NCBI RefSeq assembly: GCF_001431625.1
Contig: NZ_LLXT01000125.1
Coordinates: forward strand, 1-64,000
Reading direction: 5' to 3'
Length of the DNA: 64,000 nucleotides
From: Stenotrophomonas geniculata ATCC 19374 = JCM 13324
GTDB taxonomy: Bacteria > Pseudomonadota > Gammaproteobacteria > Xanthomonadales > Xanthomonadaceae
The position numbers and the translations under genes were made by a program. The notes under the pieces were generated by a model that was given only the letters and a program-made list of their open reading frames with translations, was not told the origin of the DNA and did no database searches. Positions 50,633 through 59,376 of this stretch are shown here, one piece after another (the first letter of the stretch is position 1; every line of letters starts with the position of its first letter).

Positions 50633-52042
50633 CTACCAGCTGCCGGACGCGCCGCCTCCGCCGCTGCGGCCACCGCCTCCGGACCAGCTGCTGGAGCTGC
50701 TCGACGACGAACTGCCGGATGACGAACTGGACGCGCTGCGTTCGCGGCGTGACGAAACCCGGCCACGTGCGCGCTCGCCCGGCAACATGGTGAACAACCC
50801 TACGAAGTACAGCAGCACGCCACACACACCTGACACGATCATCGCCAGCAGCCGTGGATCGTCACCTTCGGCACGATGGATCGCCAGCAACGCGCCCGCG
50901 GCATAACCGAGGGTCAACAGCACCAGCACCGTCATGCGCACGACGAAGCTGCTGCGGTTCTTCTTCCAGCGTGCGCGACAGGCCTGCACCAGCAGGAACA
51001 CCATCAGGGTGACAACACCCGCGGCGGCCTGCAGCAGCAGGTGCCGGGCCAGGCTCGGTGGCAGCTGGCCACGAAGCAGCGCCTGTACCAGCAAGACCAT
51101 GCTGAGCACCAGCATGCCGCACAGGACGATGCGCACCCCGCGGCTGCGACGCCAGCACCAGCCGAGCAGGGCCGCCACCGGCACGCCCAGCGCCATCACG
51201 AAGCACAGGCCCGCCAGCAGGTGGCGTGGCAGCAGCAACGCCACGGACAGCGCGCCTGCGGCAACCACCGCTGTCAGCAGCATCGGACGCCCCCAGGCCG
51301 GCAAGGTCGGCCAGCTCGGCCTCGGTGCCGACGCATTGGCGGCCAGTGCCTTGCGCCGCCGCTCCCGACGGCTGCCGCTGAAATCGTCCTCGGTCTTCGC
51401 TGGCGGGAGGGGCGGCGGCGAGCGCCACAGCCCGGCCAGGAAGCCGGCCAGCAGGGTCAATGCCACCACCGAGTCTGCGCGGCGCCAGTCCGCAGGCAGC
51501 ACATTGCTGGCCGACGGCGCTTCCCATGCAGGCAGGTCCTCGCCTTCGATCAGCGCCACCATGATCGTCGTGCCATCAAGCACGCCCTGGTCGACATCAC
51601 CCTCACGAAAGCGCGGCACGATCGCGTTGTCGATGATGCGAGCGGCGTACGCGTCTGGTAGCGCACCTTCCAGGCCATAGCCGGTCTGGATGCGTACGCG
51701 GCGATCCTGCACCGCCACCAGCAACAGCACACCGTCGTCGACACCGGCGCGACCCAGCTGCCACTGATCGAACACCCGCTGTGCGTAGGCCTCGATGCCC
51801 TCGTTGCCCACGCTGGGTACCACCAGTACCTGCAGCTGCGCACCTTTCTGCACCTGCAGCTGCAGCGCCTGCCTGCGCAGGGTGGCGCGGGTTTCAGCGG
51901 ACAGCACGTTGGCCGTGTCCACCACGGGATCGTCCAGCGCCGGCACCGGGATTGCCGCCAGCGCCGCCATCGGCAGCAGGCACAGCAGCAAGAACAGGCA
52001 TGTCATGGCTGCGGCCTGCTGTCCTGCCCGCAGCATGCTCAC
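50633..52042 (-). CDS. TPM-domain membrane protein (YgcG family)
   Basis: 469 residues. Signal peptide 1-29 (PMAALA), a TPM domain (about 37-175: VDTANVLSAETRATLRRQALQLQ, VLVVPSVGNEGIEAYAQRVFDQWQLGRAGVDDGVLLLVAVQDRRVRIQTGYGLEGALPDA), several membrane segments, and a Ser-rich then Gly-rich tail ending SGGGGRSGGGGASGSW. TPM-domain proteins of this shape (YgcG) often end in such a tail. The domain has weak acid phosphatase activity in plants; its bacterial role is envelope-related but unclear. The start overlaps the peptidase stop (ATGA). Confidence 0.83.
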   Translation of the reverse strand: MSMLRAGQQAAAMTCLFLLLCLLPMAALAAIPVPALDDPVVDTANVLSAETRATLRRQALQLQVQKGAQLQVLVVPSVGNEGIEAYAQRVFDQWQLGRAGVDDGVLLLVAVQDRRVRIQTGYGLEGALPDAYAARIIDNAIVPRFREGDVDQGVLDGTTIMVALIEGEDLPAWEAPSASNVLPADWRRADSVVALTLLAGFLAGLWRSPPPLPPAKTEDDFSGSRRERRRKALAANASAPRPSWPTLPAWGRPMLLTAVVAAGALSVALLLPRHLLAGLCFVMALGVPVAALLGWCWRRSRGVRIVLCGMLVLSMVLLVQALLRGQLPPSLARHLLLQAAAGVVTLMVFLLVQACRARWKKNRSSFVVRMTVLVLLTLGYAAGALLAIHRAEGDDPRLLAMIVSGVCGVLLYFVGLFTMLPGERARGRVSSRRERSASSSSSGSSSSSSSSSWSGGGGRSGGGGASGSW

Positions 52043-53877
52043 GTACCCTGCCCTGCCTCGATCCGCGCATGCAGCGCCTGCAGCTGTGCCACCGTCTGGT
52101 TGAACACCTGCAGATCGGCGTCCACCAGGGCCGCCCAGTCTGGCGCGTGCCCCAGCAGTTGCGCCACCTGCTCGTCCGGCGCGCGATCGAAGCCCTCGCC
52201 AAGCACAGCAAGATAACGCTCACGGAACCCGTCGGGGTCGCGCTGGTCCTGCACATACAGCTGCACGGCCAGCAGCCCCGCATACAGGTAGTTCACCAGA
52301 TAGTTCGGGTCTTCATACATCAGGCGCTTGCCGATCCAGGTGTTGCGCAGCTGCGGGTAGCGCTCCGGTTGCTGGCCGAAGCGCGCCAGCACCTGCCCGG
52401 TCAGCGCGTCCAGATCATCGGCGGTGCCCAGCGTACCGGCGGCAACGCCCTGGTAGATCGACTGCTCCAGCTGCGCTTCCTCGGAAGAGGTGAACAGCTG
52501 CAGCACCATGTCGTCCAGCAGCGACTTCAGGTAATAGGCCTTGGCACGCGGGTCCTGTGCCTGCTGGTACAGCTGGTCGCGGAAGCGCAGCTCGTTGTAG
52601 ATCGCGAACGCCTCGGTCAGCCACTGGCTGCCATTGCGCTGCAGCGGCGACGCATGACCGCGCTGCATCCACTCGCCATGCATGGCATGACCCGCTTCAT
52701 GCGCGATTTCGACATCGCTTTCCAGATCGCCACGGCGCACGCCAACGAACAGCATTGCCGGCACACCGGGAGCGCTCACCGGGAACGCGTCCTGGCTGCG
52801 GTCACCGCGTTCGGTGGCCAGATCCATACGCTGGTTGGCCGGATCGAGCAGCGCGCGCAGTTCAGCGACGTACGCCGGCCCCAGGTGCTGCATGGCATCG
52901 GCGGCGTTGTCACGCAGCTGCGCCAGCGTCAGCACCGGTGGCGTGTAGCCGGCATCGGGCACGGTGGTATCCCAGATCTGCGGCGCGTCAATGCCGGATC
53001 GCGCAGCGTGGTGCAGCAGCATCTCCTGGTAGGCGCGGCGGTCCTCCGCGTGCTGTTCGACCGCCACCAGCGTTGCATTCACTACGGCGGTATCCAGACC
53101 CATGCGCTGGTAGCCATGTGCCGGCGCCGAGCCATCGCCCTGCAGGCGTGCGGCCGCGTCATTCACCTGCACCAGCCCCAGCAGCACCGATGCCATCGGC
53201 TCACGGCGCGAGTGCAGCCCCTGCCAGTAACCCTTCCAGCCTGCCTCGCGCAGGGCACGGTCGGGCTGCTGGGCCAGCGCCTGCTTGTCGCGCCCCGTGT
53301 CCCAGTGCCGGCCGCCGTGCTCGATCTGCGGGTACTCGGCGCTGCGCAGGATCTGCCCGCGCAGGCGCGCGAAGCTGTCCAGCGCCGGATCGGCCAGTGC
53401 CTCCACGGCCTCATCCAGCGCGGCGTTGGCCGGGGTGGCAGCCTCCTTCAGCGCGCGTGCGCGCAGGAAGCCATACGGTGCTGCCCACGCTGCATCTGCG
53501 GGTGCCTCGCGCAGTGCGGCGCGACCACTGCGGGCGATGCGGCTGCACAGCCCCGTCACCTGATCCAGCGCCTGGGCCGGACGCTGATCACGCGCATTGC
53601 GGGCGGCCTGCAGGTGCAGGTAGCCGTGATGTCGCAGGCACTGCGCCTCCAGTATCTCGGCCTGCCGGAAGCGTTCCGCGGGTGCAAGGGTGGACGCCTG
53701 CTGCAGGGCCTCGACGCGCCCGCCCAGCGCGACACGCGCGGCCTGTTCGGCGGTGGCATTGGCGAAGTAGGCGCGGTCATCGGCATGCACCGACTGTGCC
53801 TGGGCGCCGCTGAAGGGAGCTATCGCCAATACGGCGACGACGGCGGCGGTGGTGGTGCGCTTCCTGAAAGCCTGCAT
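52039..53877 (-). CDS. secreted M3-family metallopeptidase (oligoendopeptidase-like)
   Basis: 612 residues with a signal peptide (1-27, APFSGAQAQ). The zinc motif HEAGH is at residues 393-397 (EIAHEAGHAMHGEW) and a Glu ligand about 25 residues later in WLTEAFAIYNEL, as in thimet oligopeptidase/PepF enzymes. The C-terminal part has the substrate-binding NYLYAGLLAVQLY segment. It hydrolyses short peptides, here probably in the periplasm. It overlaps the TPM-domain gene, indicating an operon. Confidence 0.87.
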   Translation of the reverse strand: MQAFRKRTTTAAVVAVLAIAPFSGAQAQSVHADDRAYFANATAEQAARVALGGRVEALQQASTLAPAERFRQAEILEAQCLRHHGYLHLQAARNARDQRPAQALDQVTGLCSRIARSGRAALREAPADAAWAAPYGFLRARALKEAATPANAALDEAVEALADPALDSFARLRGQILRSAEYPQIEHGGRHWDTGRDKQALAQQPDRALREAGWKGYWQGLHSRREPMASVLLGLVQVNDAAARLQGDGSAPAHGYQRMGLDTAVVNATLVAVEQHAEDRRAYQEMLLHHAARSGIDAPQIWDTTVPDAGYTPPVLTLAQLRDNAADAMQHLGPAYVAELRALLDPANQRMDLATERGDRSQDAFPVSAPGVPAMLFVGVRRGDLESDVEIAHEAGHAMHGEWMQRGHASPLQRNGSQWLTEAFAIYNELRFRDQLYQQAQDPRAKAYYLKSLLDDMVLQLFTSSEEAQLEQSIYQGVAAGTLGTADDLDALTGQVLARFGQQPERYPQLRNTWIGKRLMYEDPNYLVNYLYAGLLAVQLYVQDQRDPDGFRERYLAVLGEGFDRAPDEQVAQLLGHAPDWAALVDADLQVFNQTVAQLQALHARIEAGQGT

Positions 53878-53950
53878 CGGCGTCTCCCTGCCTGGACCTG
53901 GGGTCGAGACTAGCAGTCACTGGCCCGCCGCGCCTGTGCCGGATCAGGCT

Positions 53951-54463
53951 TCAGATCGACTCGTCCTCACGCTTGACCAGTGTCCAGCAAGGCGCCTGCG
54001 CGAAGGTATAGGTCTGCTGGTCGCTGCTGTCCGGCGTACGGATCTGCACCTGCCGCTGCCCATCGGCCAGGGGGCTGACCTGCATTTCACGGCCCTGCCC
54101 GGCCAACGCGGCAGGATCGGGCATCACCGGCCACTCGACATCGGCCAAGGCCAACCGGCTTTCCACCTTGCGCGGTTCCGGCTCGGCCTCCGCATCGATG
54201 TAGCTGTCCAGCAGCGGATCGGCCGTGGCCTTTTCCTGCAGCGTGATCTCGTTGCCGAAATGCTTCAGGAACGTATCGAATTCCGGGTAGGGGCATTCAC
54301 TGGCTGCAGCCACAGGTGTGGGCTCGGTGGCGCTGGTCGCCGGCGCCGCTGCGGCAGTCACGGCTTCGGCCGCTGTCTGTGGTGGCTGCGGCGTTGGCGT
54401 GCAGGCAACCAGCACCGCGCCGCAGGCAAGCACCAGCAGTGCAGGAGAAGGGTATCGACGCAT
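53951..54463 (-). CDS. hypothetical lipoprotein, 170 aa
   Basis: Lipobox LVAC (Cys about 20) after a short signal peptide, then a Thr/Pro/Ala-rich linker (TPTPQPPQTAAEAVTAAAAP) and a compact domain (SECPYPEFDTFLKHFGNEITLQEKATADPLL to QTYTFAQAPCWTLVKRED) whose two Cys may pair. AGGATGAG upstream sets the start. It is divergent from the YiiX-like gene. Function unknown; the FDTFLKxFxxxxxxQ motif recurs in gammaproteobacterial lipoproteins. Confidence 0.72.
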   Translation of the reverse strand: MRRYPSPALLVLACGAVLVACTPTPQPPQTAAEAVTAAAAPATSATEPTPVAAASECPYPEFDTFLKHFGNEITLQEKATADPLLDSYIDAEAEPEPRKVESRLALADVEWPVMPDPAALAGQGREMQVSPLADGQRQVQIRTPDSSDQQTYTFAQAPCWTLVKREDESI

Positions 54464-54545
54464 GGGCTCATCCTGAATCCGGTCCGGTCGCTCCATGCTA
54501 CCGCGCACCCTACAATTCCGGCATTCCGCCTGTCCGAGAGTCCTC

Positions 54546-55172
54546 ATGCATCGCCTCCTGCTCCTGATCGGCCTGCTGCTGCCCGCCCTGTGGCCGACCG
54601 TGGCGTTGGCCGTCGATGTCCACGAAGGCGACCTGCTGTTCGTCACTGCCGGCCGCAGCGGCCTGAGCGCGGCCATCGACGATGCCACCGGCACGCAGGG
54701 CGCACCCAGCTTCGATCACGTCGCCCTGGTCGCCTCGGCGCCGAAGGGCTGGGAGGTGCTGCACGCCGACGAGAAGGGATCACGCCGGCAATCGCTGACC
54801 GAGTTCCAGCAGGACGCCCACGCCAAGCAGCGGCAGATCGTGGTCTATCGCCTGCGCGCGCCGCAGCAGGCGGCCATCAAGGATGCGGTCGCCACCGCGC
54901 GCACGATGCTGGGCAAGCCGTACAACACGTCGTATGTGTTGAGCGAGGACAGCTACTACTGCTCGGACTTCATCGAACGCGCCTTCCGTGCGCACCACGT
55001 GTTCGCATTGCAGCCAATGAACTTCCGCAACCCGCAGACCGGGGAGATCGCACAGCACTGGGTGGATCTGTACCGCGGCATGGGCATGGACGTACCGCAG
55101 GATCAGCCCGGCACCAATCCGAACGACATGTCGGCAGCGCCGGTGCTGCAGCGTGTCGGCGTGCTGGAATAA
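54546..55172 (+). CDS. YiiX/YebB-like N1pC/P60 cysteine hydrolase
   Basis: 208 residues. Signal peptide 1-22 (LWPTVALA), then a permuted NlpC/P60 domain with catalytic His58 in FDHVALVAS and Cys139 in SYYCSDFIERAF. EGDLLFVTAGRSGLSAAI at the start of the mature domain is characteristic of YiiX-like proteins. They cleave amide or ester bonds in lipids or peptides in the periplasm. A G/C hairpin (55178-55196) follows. Confidence 0.84.
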   Translation: MHRLLLLIGLLLPALWPTVALAVDVHEGDLLFVTAGRSGLSAAIDDATGTQGAPSFDHVALVASAPKGWEVLHADEKGSRRQSLTEFQQDAHAKQRQIVVYRLRAPQQAAIKDAVATARTMLGKPYNTSYVLSEDSYYCSDFIERAFRAHHVFALQPMNFRNPQTGEIAQHWVDLYRGMGMDVPQDQPGTNPNDMSAAPVLQRVGVLE

Positions 55173-55177
55173 GCAAA

Positions 55178-55196
55178 GCCCCGCACGGGGCGGGGC
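55178..55196. terminator. hairpin between convergent genes
   Basis: GCCCCGC-N5-GCGGGGC, 5 nt past the YiiX-like stop, with only two T after it. A likely but weak terminator for the plus-strand gene; it could also serve the glutamine-rich gene from the other side. Confidence 0.55.
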
Positions 55197-55223
55197 TTCG
55201 CATCACCGGAGCTGGTAGCGAGG

Positions 55224-55397
55224 TCACTCTTCCTCGTCCTGCCCACCCTGCTGCTGGTTGCGCTGGTTGCGCTGCTGCTGTTCCTGCTGCTGTTGCTGCT
55301 GCTGGTCGCGGCCACGACCCTGCTGCTGATCCTGCTGATCCTGCTGGTTCTGCTGGCCCTGCTGCTTCTGGTTCGGGTTCTGGTTCTGCTGTGCCAT
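55224..55397 (-). CDS. glutamine-rich micro-protein, 57 aa
   Basis: Start at MAQQNQNPNQKQQGQQ, supported by GGAG about 13 nt upstream. Thirty of 57 residues are Gln, including QQQQQQQ, broken by Asn, Asp, Arg and Lys, and the protein ends in QDEEE. No hydrophobic segment; expected to be disordered. The opposite strand reads as a Leu-rich frame, a by-product of the Gln codons. Function unknown; such peptides can be stress-related or aggregation-prone. Confidence 0.6.
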   Translation of the reverse strand: MAQQNQNPNQKQQGQQNQQDQQDQQQGRGRDQQQQQQQEQQQRNQRNQQQGGQDEEE

Positions 55398-55670
55398 GTC
55401 CGATCTCCAAAGCCACTCGCGGAATGCGGTGGACGTGGCCATCGTCTGCAGCGAATGGTTAATCACGCGTGGGTGCGCGGCTACGTCTGTGTGTATGCCT
55501 GTGAATGAACGCGCAGAAGCCCTTGTGGCACAAGCGGCTGAAGAATTCATGCGGGTTCGGCATGTGCTCATGCAGTGGTCAGCATGGCGCGCATTCATGG
55601 CGTTCTCAGCCGGAAACACGCGCGGAAGGAGGCTGGCTTCCCAACTCGCGCAGGCAAGCCAGCCCAGCAT

Positions 55671-57093
55671 TCAAGGCATCACCGGCGGCACGTACGCCAG
55701 GGTCATCCCCAGCAGCCACAACAGGCCCAGCACCAGCGGAATGTGCACCAGCAGCTGGATGAAGGTGAAGCCGACGATGTCGCGTGCCTTCAGCCCCAGC
55801 ACGCCCAGCAGCGGCAGCATCCAGAACGGATTGATCAGGTTCGGCAGCGCTTCGGCGGCGTTGTAGACCTGCACCGCCCAGCCAAGGTGCGCCTTCAGTT
55901 CGTTGGCGGCCTGCATCACGTACGGCGCCTCGATGATCCACTTGCCACCACCGGAGGGCACGAAGAAGCCCAGCACGGCCGAATAGACACCCATCACCAG
56001 CGCGAAGGTATCGGTGCTGGCCACCTGCACGAACAGGCTCGACAGCCGGTGCGCCAGCGTCTGCCCATCGCCGCCAGCGGCGTGGGTGAGGATCATCGCG
56101 ATGCCGCCGTACAGCGGGAACTGGATCAGCACGCCGGTGGTGCTGGGCACCGCCTTGGCCACCGCGTTGAGGAAGCTGCGCGGGCGCCAGTGCAACAGCA
56201 GGCCCAGCGAAATGAACAGGAAGTTGTAGGTGTTGAGGTTGGCGATGGCGGTGACCACCGGCTTGTTGGCGAACTCGTTGAACAGCCAGCCGAACGCCAG
56301 CAGCGAGAGCAGCACGGTCAGCAGCGGGCTGTATTCCAGCCACTCGCCCGGGCGCGTGCGCTGCTGCAGTGGCTCCGGTTCGGCCTGCGCGGCACCGGGG
56401 AAGTCTTCAGCGGTGCGGGCACTGCCGGCGGCCGGTGCGGTCAGCCAGGCGATCAGCAGCGAAACCAGGATCAGCACTGAGGTCAGCGCGATCGACTGCC
56501 ACAGGAAGATGGTTTCGGTGAACGGCAGTACGCCGGTGATCTCGACCAGCCCCGGCGGCATGCTGGCCGGGTTGGCCTGCAGCTGCGCGGCCGACGAGCT
56601 CAGGCCCATCGCCCACACCGCGCCCAGCCCCAGGTAGGCCGAAGCACCGGCCGCGCGGTAGTCCATGCGCAGCTCGGTGCGGCGTGCCAGCGCACGCACC
56701 AGCAGGCCGCCGAACACCAGCGAGAACCCCCAGCTGAGCAGCGAGGCCAGCATGCTGACCAGGCCCACGTACACCACCGCACCACGCCCGGTGCGCGGCA
56801 TCCGGGCCAGGAAATCGATGAAGCGAGCGACCACCGGCGCGGTCGCCACGGCGTAGCCGCCGATGACCACGAAGGCCATCTGCATGGTGAAGGGAATCAG
56901 GCTCCAGAAGCCGTCGCCGAAGGCGCTGGCGGTGGCCTGCGGGGTCGAGCCGAAGCCCATCGCCGCCAGCGCGACGATGACCACGCCCAGCACCGCGAAT
57001 ACGTACGCATCGGGGAACCACTTTTCCGCCCAGGCGGCCGAGCGCAACGCTGCGCGCCATCCAGCCGTCCTGTACTGCTGCCGTCGAGGCCAT
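55671..57093 (-). CDS. atoE: short-chain fatty acid transporter family protein (AtoE-like), possible N-terminal frameshift
   Basis: An intact frame runs from a TTG at 57047 to 55671 (458 residues, about 12 membrane segments: WFPDAYVFAVLGVVIVALAAMGFG, PFTMQMAFVVIGGYAVATAP, FVPSGGGKWIIEAPYVM). The best ribosome site (GGGAGG) instead precedes an ATG at 57093 in another frame, reading MASTAAVQDGWMARS, a natural N-terminus for this family. Joining the two needs a one-base shift between about 57048 and 57060. So this is either a sequence error, a recent inactivating frameshift, or a TTG start. AtoE-type proteins import short-chain fatty acids. The start given is the frameshift-corrected one. Confidence 0.72.
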
Positions 57094-57197
57094 CGCCTAC
57101 CCTCCCAGGTTCGATGGATCGATTCTGGGCGGTGGGGTGCAGGCTGTCAGCCACCTATTGGTCGTAGGTGGGGGAGGGCCCGGCGCTGTGCGCCGCC

Positions 57198-57262
57198 GCC
57201 CGAGCATGGGCTCGGGCGCTACGGAAGCACTGTCAGCTGTAGAGCCGAGCCCACGCTTGGCT
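57198..57262. repeat. two GTAG-type hairpins, degenerate
   Basis: GCCCGAGC-N4-GCTCGGGC with GTAG on the reverse strand (57198-57222), then a direct GTAG unit with stem AGCCGAGC/GCTTGGCT (57239-57262), between the divergently oriented atoE-like start and the ubiA end. Unlike other SMAG pairs the arms differ in sequence. Confidence 0.65.
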
Positions 57263-57269
57263 GCGCGTC

Positions 57270-58163
57270 TCAACGCAGCGCCAGGTCCACAGCGATGCCG
57301 GCAAACAGCGCGGCACCCACCCAGTTGTTGTGCAGGAACGCCTTGAAGCACGGGCCGCGCTCGCGGTTGCGGCAGATCCAGAACTCGTAGACCACCAGCA
57401 CCGTGGCCACGGCCACGCCGGCCAGGTAGTAGCCGCCCAGCCCGCCGCGCACGCCAACCAGCGCCATGGTGGCCAGGAACAGCGCGTACAGCACGCCCTG
57501 GATGACCAGGTCGAGATCGCCGAACAGGATCGCGGTGGAGTGCGAGCCCATCTTCAGGTCGTCCTCGCGATCGACCATGGCGTACCAGGTGTCGTAGGCG
57601 GTGGACCACAGGATGTTGCCGGCATACAGCAGCCAGCCCAGCATCGGCACCTCGCCCTGCACGGCGGCGAACGCCATCGGGATACCCCAGCCGAACGACA
57701 TGCCCAGGTAGACCTGCGGCAGGTGGGTGTAGCGCTTCAGGTACGGATAGCTGGCGGCCAGGAACACGCCGATGAAGCTGAGGCCGATGGTCAACCCGTT
57801 CAGGGTCAGCACCAGGCCGAACGCCACCAGCATCAGTACCGCGAACAGCGCGAGCGCGGCGCGGCCACTGATCGCGCCGGTGGCCAGCGGGCGCGCCTTG
57901 GTGCGCTCCACATGCGGGTCGAGCCAGCGGTCGGCGTAGTCGTTGATGACGCAACCGGCCGAGCGGGTCAGCCACACACCGGCGGTGAACACGAACAGGG
58001 TCCACAGCGGCGGCAGGCCGCCTGCGGCCAGCCACAACGCCCACCAGGTGGGCCACAGCAGCAGCAGCGTGCCGATCGGGCGATCGGCGCGCATCAGACT
58101 CCAGTAATGCCGCCAACGCGGCGTCGCCGGCGACTGCGGCGAAGTGAGGGGGGTATCAGCCAT
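57270..58163 (-). CDS. ubiA: 4-hydroxybenzoate octaprenyltransferase
   Basis: 297 residues with about nine membrane segments. Both Asp-rich motifs are present: [23 protein letters not shown] (about 75-97) and [15 protein letters not shown] (about 195-209). [22 protein letters not shown] opens the protein. UbiA attaches the polyprenyl tail to 4-hydroxybenzoate in ubiquinone synthesis, matching the quinol oxidase and UbiK elsewhere in the window. The start is the ATG before [17 protein letters not shown]. Confidence 0.93.
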   Translation of the reverse strand: MADTPLTSPQSPATPRWRHYWSLMRADRPIGTLLLLWPTWWALWLAAGGLPPLWTLFVFTAGVWLTRSAGCVINDYADRWLDPHVERTKARPLATGAISGRAALALFAVLMLVAFGLVLTLNGLTIGLSFIGVFLAASYPYLKRYTHLPQVYLGMSFGWGIPMAFAAVQGEVPMLGWLLYAGNILWSTAYDTWYAMVDREDDLKMGSHSTAILFGDLDLVIQGVLYALFLATMALVGVRGGLGGYYLAGVAVATVLVVYEFWICRNRERGPCFKAFLHNNWVGAALFAGIAVDLALR

Positions 58164-58276
58164 GGCGATAGGATACTCCTGCGCTGGAAGGACTGCGGCG
58201 CGGGCCTGGAAAATACAGGGCCCAATGCGCCTGCGCGCACCGGGCCCCGGTGTCCTGCCCCAGCGTGACGGTGGAC

Positions 58277-59266
58277 TCAGACCTTGCCCCACGCTGCTGG
58301 CGCGTTGTGCCAGCGCCAAGCGCTCTCAATGATCGGAGCCAATTCTGTCCATACGGGCTGCCACCCCAGCACCCTGCGCGCGCGCTCACTCGAAGCCACC
58401 AGCCGAGCGGGATCACCGGCTCGTCGCTCAGCAGCGTCGTAGGGTACGCGCAAGCCAGACACAGCCTCAGCCGTCTGGATCACGTCCAGTACGGAAAAGC
58501 CTTGTCCGTTGCCAAGATTGAACGCATGGGCACCTGGTTGTGCATCCATGTAATCCATCGCCAGCGCATGGGCTTGGGCCAGGTCTTGGACGTGCACGTA
58601 GTCCCGCACACAGGTTCCATCGGGTGTTTCGTAGTCGCTGCCAAACACCTTGAGCCGCCCACCCTGCCCCAGCGCCGAGCGCAATACATTGGGAATCAGG
58701 TGAGTCTCGCAGGCATGCGCCTCTCCGATGCCGTGCTGAGGCAGCGCCCCGGCGGCATTGAAGTAGCGCAGGCATACCGAGCGCAGACCGTAAGCTGCAG
58801 CAGCGTCTGCCAAGATGCGCTCGGCCATCAGCTTGCTCGACCCGTAGGGGTTGATGGGCTGCTTCGGATGGTCTTCGTCAATCAGCGCAGAGCACGGCTC
58901 GCCAAAGATCGCCGCCGTAGAGGAAAACACAATGCGCTCCACCTCATGACTTCGCATTGCCTGCAGCAGATTCATCGTGCCGGTGACATTGTTGGCGTAG
59001 TACGCGTACGGATCACGTACCGACTCACCCACCAGCGACCGGGCAGCGAAGTGCATGACCGCATCGAAGTGCCGACCAGCAAACAGCCGTTGAAGGGCTG
59101 CCGCGTCCAGCAAGTCGCCCTCTACCAGCTCTCCCCACGCCACGGCGCCACGGTGCCCAGTGGACAGATTGTCGAATACGGTTACCCGATGCCCCTGCTC
59201 GGACAAGTACTGGGCCATGTGGCTGCCGATGTAGCCCGCACCGCCGCATATGAGAACGTCATGCAT
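58277..59266 (-). CDS. galE: UDP-glucose 4-epimerase
   Basis: 329 residues. The NAD motif [19 protein letters not shown] is at residues 7-25, the SDR active site has Ser in [11 protein letters not shown] and YGSSK (Tyr-x3-Lys) in [13 protein letters not shown], and NAAGA and LGNGQGFSV follow. It interconverts UDP-glucose and UDP-galactose for polysaccharide synthesis. AGGGAAGATC precedes the chosen ATG. It lies 110 nt after the BY-kinase gene, with a stable hairpin between. Confidence 0.92.
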   Translation of the reverse strand: MHDVLICGGAGYIGSHMAQYLSEQGHRVTVFDNLSTGHRGAVAWGELVEGDLLDAAALQRLFAGRHFDAVMHFAARSLVGESVRDPYAYYANNVTGTMNLLQAMRSHEVERIVFSSTAAIFGEPCSALIDEDHPKQPINPYGSSKLMAERILADAAAAYGLRSVCLRYFNAAGALPQHGIGEAHACETHLIPNVLRSALGQGGRLKVFGSDYETPDGTCVRDYVHVQDLAQAHALAMDYMDAQPGAHAFNLGNGQGFSVLDVIQTAEAVSGLRVPYDAAERRAGDPARLVASSERARRVLGWQPVWTELAPIIESAWRWHNAPAAWGKV

Positions 59267-59326
59267 GGGGATCTTCCCTGATCTGATGGGAAGAATGCCT
59301 GGAGCTTCCTTCCCTTGGAATGGACG

Positions 59327-59354
59327 GAGGGTCGGCATCTTCATGCCGACCCTC
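59327..59354 (-). terminator. 12-bp hairpin between BY-kinase and galE genes
   Basis: GAGGGTCGGCAT-CTTC-ATGCCGACCCTC, 22 nt past the kinase stop on the minus strand. No T tract follows, so it may reduce, process or stabilise rather than stop the transcript reading into galE. Confidence 0.55.
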
Positions 59355-59376
59355 TAACGCCATCGACAGCAGGAGT

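Noticed and set aside
55293-55508. Leu-rich membrane-like frame on the plus strand
   Set aside because: It is the mirror of Gln codons in the 57-aa gene; no ribosome site and no charged flanks.
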